Positions 1 to 5,230 of a stretch of DNA of 5,230 bases are shown here, piece by piece. The stretch comes from an uncultured Verrucomicrobiota bacterium. Lineage in GTDB: Bacteria > Verrucomicrobiota > Verrucomicrobiia > Chthoniobacterales > SZAS-18. The translations under genes and the position numbers were made by a program. How positions within the stretch are numbered: position 1 is the first letter of the stretch; each line of letters starts with the position of its first letter. The notes under the pieces were generated by a model, which saw nothing but the letters and a program-made list of their open reading frames with translations, was not told the origin of the DNA and searched no databases. Where the stretch lies: positions 11,374 to 16,603 of the forward strand of contig CALMVM010000193.1 of assembly GCA_937873255.1 (NCBI GenBank). The letters run 5' to 3'.

Positions 1-1930
<1,930 letters not shown>

Positions 1931-1947
1931 CCGCTCCGCCAGTTATT

Positions 1948-2532
1948 ATGGAAATCCCGGCGGCGATTTTGGGTGACATCGCCTCCCTGCCGGCGCGTTC
2001 AGTCGTCGCGATTTCGGGCTACGGGGGTGCCGGGAAATCGACCGCGGCTTCCGCCATCGGGGAGATCCTCGACATCCCGCTAGTCGGTGTCGACGCGTTC
2101 ATCATCGACCGGACCCGCGCCGACTACCGCCTCTGGGAATGCATGGACTTCGCCCGGCTCGAACGGGAAGTGATCGTTCCATTTCTCGATGGGCAGCCGG
2201 TCCGGTATCACGTCTTCGATTGGGAGACGAACACGGCGTGCGGCGTGCGCGAACTTCCTGCGGCCGAGCGTTTGCTGGTCGAGGGCGTCGGCCTTTTCCG
2301 CCCGGAGCTGTTGCGCCATTTCTCGCGGAAAATCTGGGTGCATTGTTCCTTGGAAGTAGCCGGCGCGCGCGGCAAAAAGCGGGATCGGGAGGTCTACCAC
2401 AATCCACAGGACGAAGCCTGGGACGGCGTTTGGAAGCGCAACGACGAGGAATGCTTCCGCGCATTTCGCCCGCTGGCCGTCGCGGACCACATCTTGAATA
2501 ACGACTATTTTTCCCCGGAGGTGTTGGGATAG
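1948..2532 (+). CDS. Uridine-kinase-like P-loop kinase
   Basis: 194-residue P-loop kinase resembling the uridine kinase/phosphoribulokinase group, probably phosphorylating a nucleoside or similar small molecule with ATP; the substrate cannot be read from the sequence. Visible: Walker A GYGGAGKST (24-32) after a hydrophobic strand; a DAF segment (49-51) where the family has its acidic residue before the substrate site; FDW (90-92) within a typical RYHVFDWET stretch; LLVEGV (109-114), the Walker B-like strand; and a basic RGKKRDRE segment (141-148) that fits the lid. The ATG at 1948 is preferred because the Walker strand then begins at a normal distance. It lies 17 bases past the helicase stop, which suggests one transcript. 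No Shine-Dalgarno sequence is visible. An in-frame GTG at 1906, inside the helicase gene, is a less likely start. The 3' end overlaps the convergent pheA by 28 bases. The fold is clear; the exact enzyme is uncertain. Confidence 0.85.
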   Translation: MEIPAAILGDIASLPARSVVAISGYGGAGKSTAASAIGEILDIPLVGVDAFIIDRTRADYRLWECMDFARLEREVIVPFLDGQPVRYHVFDWETNTACGVRELPAAERLLVEGVGLFRPELLRHFSRKIWVHCSLEVAGARGKKRDREVYHNPQDEAWDGVWKRNDEECFRAFRPLAVADHILNNDYFSPEVLG

Positions 2533-3584
2533 CTGCCGAGCACCTTGAAGAAGCTGCACCGCGTTTCCAACGCCGCCAGCGCTCCGACGAGCGCTTCGTT
2601 CTGCCGGTGGCCCTCCACGTCGGCGAAGAACACGTATTCCCACGCCTTGCGCTTGGACGGGCGGCTTTCGATCTTACTCAGGCTCACGCCCGCGCTTTGC
2701 AACGGCTCCAGCGCGGCGAAGAGTGCTCCCGGTTGGTCCGACACGCCGAACAGCAATGAGGTCCGGTCCCGACCCGTCGGCGGGCAATCGCTCTGGCCGA
2801 TGACCAGGAAACGCGTCGCGTTGTCGGCCTGGTCCTGCACGGCGGCGGCGAGGATTGTCAGGCCATGGACTTCGGCGACCATCGCGCCGGCGAGCGCGGC
2901 GGCATCGGTGGATCGGGCAGCCAGTTCGCCCGCGTCGGCTGTGCTGGCGACTTCGATCAACTCGGCCATCGGCAGGTGCGCGCGCAGCCATTGGTGGCAT
3001 TGTCCCAGGACGCCCGGGTGACTGTAAACGCGCCGGATTTCCTCGCGCGGCACGCGCGCCATCAGGTGATGTTCGATGGGCAGCGCCACCTGCGCGCAGA
3101 TGCGCAGGTCGCTCTCGATGAAAACGTCCAGCGTGTGCGTGACCGCGCCTTCCGTCGAATTTTCCACCGGCACCACGCCGTAATCCGCCCGGCCCCGCGC
3201 CACGGCGTCGAACACGTCGGCGATGCTCGGCTGCGAGAGGTAACGCACGCTCGCGCCGAATTTCCCGCGCGCCGCCTGGTGCGTCCACGTCGCCTCGGGG
3301 CCGAAGTAGGCAATGGCGAGATCTTTTTCCAGCGCGAGGGACGCCGACATGATTTCCCGGTAGATCGCGCGCAATCCGGCGGGCGGCAGGCGGCCGTCGA
3401 GCGCGGCGTTTTTGGCGGCGAGGGCGGTGAGAAGCGCCTCCTCGCGTTCGGGGGCGTAGATTTCGAGACCGCGCGCTTTTTTGAACTCGCCGACGCTGTG
3501 GACGAGGTCGGCGCGTGCGTTGAGCAGGCGGATCAACTCGGTGTCCACCGCGTCGATGCGGGCGCGCAAATCCTTCAGGTCCAT
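2505..3584 (-). CDS. pheA: Bifunctional chorismate mutase/prephenate dehydratase (P-protein)
   Basis: Converts chorismate to prephenate and prephenate to phenylpyruvate, the committed branch to phenylalanine, in the cytoplasm. 359 residues, full length for the family. Residues 1-87 are an AroQ-type chorismate mutase: LRARIDAVD at 6-14, with R7, R24, K35, R47 and E48 aligning with E. coli R11, R28, K39, R51 and E52. About 89-262 is prephenate dehydratase: AYFGPEATWTHQAA (92-105), VVPVENSTEGAVTHTLDVF (137-155), SHPGVLGQC (188-196) and the catalytic TRF (257-259) in QADNATRF. About 273-350 is an ACT domain with GALF (286-289) and ESRP (306-309), the phenylalanine-binding motifs, so feedback inhibition by phenylalanine is expected. 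The domain ends at the conserved LGSYP (349-353); the last six residues are a nonconserved tail overlapping the convergent kinase gene. The ATG at 3584 places the mutase helix correctly. No Shine-Dalgarno is seen; an inverted repeat abuts the start. All key motifs are present. Confidence 0.97.
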   Translation of the reverse strand: MDLKDLRARIDAVDTELIRLLNARADLVHSVGEFKKARGLEIYAPEREEALLTALAAKNAALDGRLPPAGLRAIYREIMSASLALEKDLAIAYFGPEATWTHQAARGKFGASVRYLSQPSIADVFDAVARGRADYGVVPVENSTEGAVTHTLDVFIESDLRICAQVALPIEHHLMARVPREEIRRVYSHPGVLGQCHQWLRAHLPMAELIEVASTADAGELAARSTDAAALAGAMVAEVHGLTILAAAVQDQADNATRFLVIGQSDCPPTGRDRTSLLFGVSDQPGALFAALEPLQSAGVSLSKIESRPSKRKAWEYVFFADVEGHRQNEALVGALAALETRCSFFKVLGSYPNTSGEK

Positions 3585-3585
3585 C

Positions 3586-3647
3586 CCGGGCCGAACGTAA
3601 CACGCTCCGTCGCCGGGACGCGAGCGGGGAAATGAGGTTCGGCCCGG
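3586..3647 (-). promoter_or_regulatory. Possible pheA leader hairpin covering the translation start
   Basis: A perfect 11-base inverted repeat, CCGGGCCGAAC at 3586-3596 and its reverse complement at 3637-3647, is separated by 40 bases. Read in the pheA direction, the second arm ends one base before the ATG, so pairing would bury the ribosome-binding region. The loop contains a small CGTC/GACG stem (3608-3620). No Phe-rich leader peptide, T-box-like element or U-tract terminator is visible, so classical attenuation is not supported. The repeat is seen directly; a regulatory role is inferred, and GC-rich DNA yields such repeats by chance fairly often. Confidence 0.35.
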
Positions 3648-3668
3648 TCACGCCGAAGGCGTTCCAAA

Positions 3669-3783
3669 CCAAGGTAGGGATGGAGCTCCGAGTCGTCCGT
3701 GGATTCTTCTGGTAGGTTGTGACCGCAATGAGACGTATCCCGAACAAATCGACGGACGGCTCGGAGAGCCATCCCTACCTTGG
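3669..3783. repeat. Long imperfect palindrome (37-base arms, 41-base loop)
   Basis: Arms 3669-3705 and 3747-3783 match as reverse complements at 33 of 37 positions. The outer part reads CCAAGGTAGGGATGG and ends CCATCCCTACCTTGG. Mismatches fall at 3684, 3685, 3693 and 3701. Read as + strand RNA, these become a tandem A.G/G.A pair, a U.G wobble and one G.G, so that strand folds better than the other. There is no U-tract and no open frame with coding character. It lies between the scpB stop and the pheA start. It could help end the scpAB transcript, or be a copy of a dispersed palindromic intergenic element. The structure is certain; its role is not. Confidence 0.85.
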
Positions 3784-3788
3784 GACGA

Positions 3789-3808
3789 CACGGCATCGGA
3801 ATGCCGTG
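3789..3808 (-). terminator. Hairpin one base past the scpB stop, terminator-like
   Basis: CACGGCAT (3789-3796) and ATGCCGTG (3801-3808) form a perfect 8-bp stem with a 4-base loop. On the scpB strand it begins one base after the TGA (3810-3812). No run of U follows, so it is not a canonical intrinsic terminator; it may stabilise the 3' end or act together with the larger palindrome just downstream. Confidence 0.4.
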
Positions 3809-3809
3809 G

Positions 3810-4496
3810 TCACGACGCTAGCGCAGGCGGAACGTTCGGCGCATTCTCCCCAGCGGCAGGTTCGGCCGAAGGGATTGCGACCGCCGCCCCGTCCGTCGGT
3901 GCGGCGGCAGGTTCGACGGTCTCCTGCTTGGCGAGCAAGGTCTGGCGCAGTTCGTCGAAGGCGGGCAATTCGTTCACGTCCTTCAACCCGAAATGCTCCA
4001 AAAAAAGCTGTGTCGTCGCGTACAACAGCGGCAGGGCGGGCAATTCGGCGAGCCCGGCGATTTGGATGAGCCCCCGGTCGAGGAGCGTCTGGATGACCCC
4101 GCCCGCGTCCACGCCGCGCACGGATTCCACTTCCGCGCGCGGCAGCGGCTGGCGGTAGGCGATGATCGCGAGGGTTTCCAGCGCGGGCGAACTCAACCGC
4201 GCCGGCCGGCTTTCGGGAAACAACTGGCGCACCCATGGCGCGCACGCCGCGACGCTGTTGAGCTGCCAGCCGACGACGGTCTCGGTGAGTTCAAAGGCGC
4301 GCTCGTCCTGCCGGTAACGCGCCGCCAGCGCCGAGAGCGCATCGAGGATTTCCTGTTCGCGGCTGCGCGCGAGGAGGGCGGCGGAGACCTCCTCCGTGAA
4401 TTCGGCGGCCGACTTTAACGCCGCGCGCATCTCGGCGACGGTCAGCGGTTTGGGAGAGGAGAAAAGAAGGGCTTCGAGCACCTGCGACAACGTCAT
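3810..4496 (-). CDS. scpB: Segregation and condensation protein B
   Basis: ScpB dimerises, binds the middle of the kleisin ScpA and, with SMC, forms the condensin complex that compacts and segregates the chromosome in the cytoplasm. 228 residues, slightly long because of a tail. An N-terminal winged helix begins VLEALLFSSPKPLTVAEM (6-23). A second winged helix (about 100-180) carries the family signature LSSPALETLAIIAYRQPLPRAEVESVRGV, then LLYATTQLFLEHFGL. The last 35 or so residues are Ala/Pro-rich and probably disordered. Where most relatives have a GRxxxPGRPxxYxTT segment, this one reads GLAELPALPLLYATT, losing the usual Arg and Gly. The ATG at 4496 fits the family start; no Shine-Dalgarno precedes it, and a heptamer repeat ends 9 bases upstream. 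It lies 111 bases downstream of scpA and is expected to share its transcript. Confidence 0.94.
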   Translation of the reverse strand: MTLSQVLEALLFSSPKPLTVAEMRAALKSAAEFTEEVSAALLARSREQEILDALSALAARYRQDERAFELTETVVGWQLNSVAACAPWVRQLFPESRPARLSSPALETLAIIAYRQPLPRAEVESVRGVDAGGVIQTLLDRGLIQIAGLAELPALPLLYATTQLFLEHFGLKDVNELPAFDELRQTLLAKQETVEPAAAPTDGAAVAIPSAEPAAGENAPNVPPALAS

Positions 4497-4505
4497 GGGG
4501 AAAGT

Positions 4506-4537
4506 CGGAACGCGGAACGCGGAACGCGGAACGCGGA
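4506..4537. repeat. Heptamer tandem tract CGGAACG, four copies plus CGGA
   Basis: Four exact head-to-tail copies of CGGAACG (4506-4533) are followed by a partial CGGA (4534-4537). The tract lies in the scpA-scpB gap and ends 9 bases before the scpB start codon. It is the inverted counterpart of the tract at 4643-4677. Confidence 0.95.
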
Positions 4538-4607
4538 TGGCAGAAAATCAGGGAGGATCGTGCCAATGCAAGGCGGAATGCCGAAGGGCCAGCCGGGAGC
4601 AGGCCGC

Positions 4608-5230
4608 TCAGCCCCCCGTGGCGCCGCCTTCCGGCCGTTGCAGTTCCGCGTTCCGCGTTCCGCGTTCCGCGTTTCCGTAGATGAGGATTTCCTCGAAGGC
4701 GCTGGACTGCTCGACCCTGAGTTGTTTGAGGCGGATGAGTTCGAGCAGGGCGAGGAAGGTGACGACCAATTCCACCCGCGAGGCCGACGACTCGAACAAC
4801 GCTGAAAATGCCAGCGGCGCGCCCTGCGCGCCCGCGACCAGCCCGCGAAGCCGCTCGATCTTGTCGGCCACAGTGTAATTTTCCTCGAAGATAACCGTGC
4901 TCGCGTCCTCGGCGGCGTTCGCGCGCTGCTCGTGCCGCCGAAGCATCCGCTGGAACGCCCCCAGCAAATCGAACACCCCCAGATCACCCAACGCCAGCGT
5001 GCCGGCCAGCAGTTCGTCGGCCTCCGAACGGTCCGGCGGCGCGGTCGGCGGACGCGCAAATAAGTCCAGCCGGCTGATTTCCACCCCTTGCAGGTGGCCG
5101 GCCACGTCCTTGAATTTCTTGTACTCGATCAACTGACGGATCAGGTCCCAATGCGGATCATCCTCGTCGGCGCTGTCGTCGGTGCCGGTCGGGCGTTGCT
5201 CGGGCGGCAACAGGCGGCGGCTTTTGAGAT
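4608..5230 (-). CDS. scpA: Segregation and condensation protein A (kleisin), N-terminus beyond window
   Basis: ScpA is the kleisin that bridges the two SMC heads and carries ScpB. 206 residues are visible, and probably 70-90 N-terminal residues lie past the right edge. The visible part begins LKSRRLLPPEQRP, the conserved segment that ends the N-terminal helical domain, so the TTG at 5210 is an internal Leu codon, not a start. Next come the ScpB-binding middle region with LIRQLIEYKKF (about 28-38), an acidic/Pro-rich linker, and the C-terminal winged helix that docks on the SMC head (about 111-184), with the diagnostic RVELVVTFLALLELIRLKQLRVEQ and FEEILIY. The last 22 residues are abnormal: they begin GNAERGTRNAEL, a direct translation of the heptamer tract at 4643-4677, and follow the normal domain end. 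The stop is TGA at 4608-4610. scpB follows on the same strand. Confidence 0.93.
   Translation of the reverse strand, partial: LKSRRLLPPEQRPTGTDDSADEDDPHWDLIRQLIEYKKFKDVAGHLQGVEISRLDLFARPPTAPPDRSEADELLAGTLALGDLGVFDLLGAFQRMLRRHEQRANAAEDASTVIFEENYTVADKIERLRGLVAGAQGAPLAFSALFESSASRVELVVTFLALLELIRLKQLRVEQSSAFEEILIYGNAERGTRNAELQRPEGGATGG
4643..4677. repeat. Heptamer tandem tract CGTTCCG inside the scpA 3' end
   Basis: A partial GTTCCG (4643-4648), three exact CGTTCCG copies (4649-4669) and one copy with an extra T (4670-4677). It is the reverse complement of the tract at 4506-4537. On the scpA strand, three heptamers make seven codons, translated as the cycle G-T-R-N-A-E-R, which forms the first half of the ScpA tail. 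Confidence 0.95.

Larger units (their letters stand above)
4506..4677. repeat. Inverted-repeat unit formed by the two heptamer tracts
   Basis: The two heptamer tracts are in opposite orientation, so 4510-4536 and 4646-4672 are perfect reverse complements over 27 bases, with 109 bases between them; other registers shifted by 7 also pair. The unit spans the last codons of scpA, the whole 111-base gap and nearly reaches scpB. The interior (4538-4642) has no open frame I can support and no recognised element. It may be a small inserted repeat unit or an expansion in place; on the scpA-scpB transcript it could form a strong hairpin. Confidence 0.75.

Noticed and set aside
2080..2643. 187-codon open frame antisense to the kinase gene
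   Set aside because: It is the complement of a real P-loop kinase gene and has no motifs of its own.
2865..3635. 256-codon open frame on the + strand opposite pheA
   Set aside because: It is antisense to a fully intact pheA, in a GC-rich genome where long shadow frames are expected; His/Arg-rich composition and no recognised domain.
2674..3747. 357-codon open frame on the - strand overlapping pheA in another frame
   Set aside because: It is Arg/Pro/Ala-rich out-of-frame readout of pheA plus the palindrome; no domain is visible.
3585..3809. sigma-70-type promoter for pheA in the intergenic region
   Set aside because: TTG-rich boxes exist on the - strand (for example TTGTTC and TTGCGG in the palindrome loop), but none has a convincing -10 at 16-18 bases.
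4506..4677. CRISPR array or phage attachment site at the heptamer tracts
   Set aside because: Units are 7 bases with no spacers, no cas genes, tRNA or integrase nearby; they are simple tandem repeats in inverted arrangement.
4493..5059. 188-codon open frame through the scpA region in another frame
   Set aside because: It is out-of-frame scpA, Arg/Ser-rich, ending in repeated heptamer translation; scpA is the supported frame.
4608..5210. scpA starting at TTG 5210
   Set aside because: The in-frame codons upstream read LKSRRL, continuing the conserved ScpA segment, so the gene extends beyond the right edge.

Overview
The window looks like ordinary chromosomal DNA from a GC-rich bacterium (roughly 60-65% G+C by eye). 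It has tightly packed housekeeping genes and no sign of phage, transposase, toxin-antitoxin, CRISPR or a defence island. The protein styles, the lack of Shine-Dalgarno sequences at all three visible starts, and palindromic intergenic repeats together suggest a Verrucomicrobiota-like organism (perhaps Opitutae). That placement is an impression from family knowledge, not a proven assignment.

Layout. Positions 1-1930 (+) hold most of a UvrD/Rep/PcrA-type DNA helicase whose first residues lie left of the window. After a 17-base gap, a small uridine-kinase-like P-loop kinase (1948-2532, +) follows, probably co-transcribed. It runs head-on into a bifunctional chorismate mutase/prephenate dehydratase, pheA (2505-3584, -), and the two coding regions overlap by 28 bases. 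The 225-base stretch 3585-3809 has no credible gene. It holds three nested or adjacent inverted repeats: an 11-bp pair abutting the pheA start, a long imperfect palindrome with 37-base arms, and a small hairpin just past the scpB stop. Then come scpB (3810-4496, -) and the C-terminal three-quarters of scpA (4608-5230, -, continuing past the right edge), in the usual scpA-scpB order.

How the genes work together. ScpA (kleisin) and ScpB form the non-SMC part of the SMC condensin complex that compacts and segregates the chromosome. PheA makes phenylpyruvate for phenylalanine synthesis. The helicase serves repair or replication restart. The small kinase probably acts on a nucleoside or similar metabolite. 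The operons have no obvious shared theme.

Most notable: two tracts of the heptamer CGGAACG, in opposite orientation, bracket the scpA-scpB junction. They can pair over about 27 bp. One tract is translated as the extreme C-terminus of ScpA and the other stops 9 bases before the scpB start codon. I found no convincing undescribed enzymatic or defence system. The interest here is in the repeats and their possible regulatory effects.
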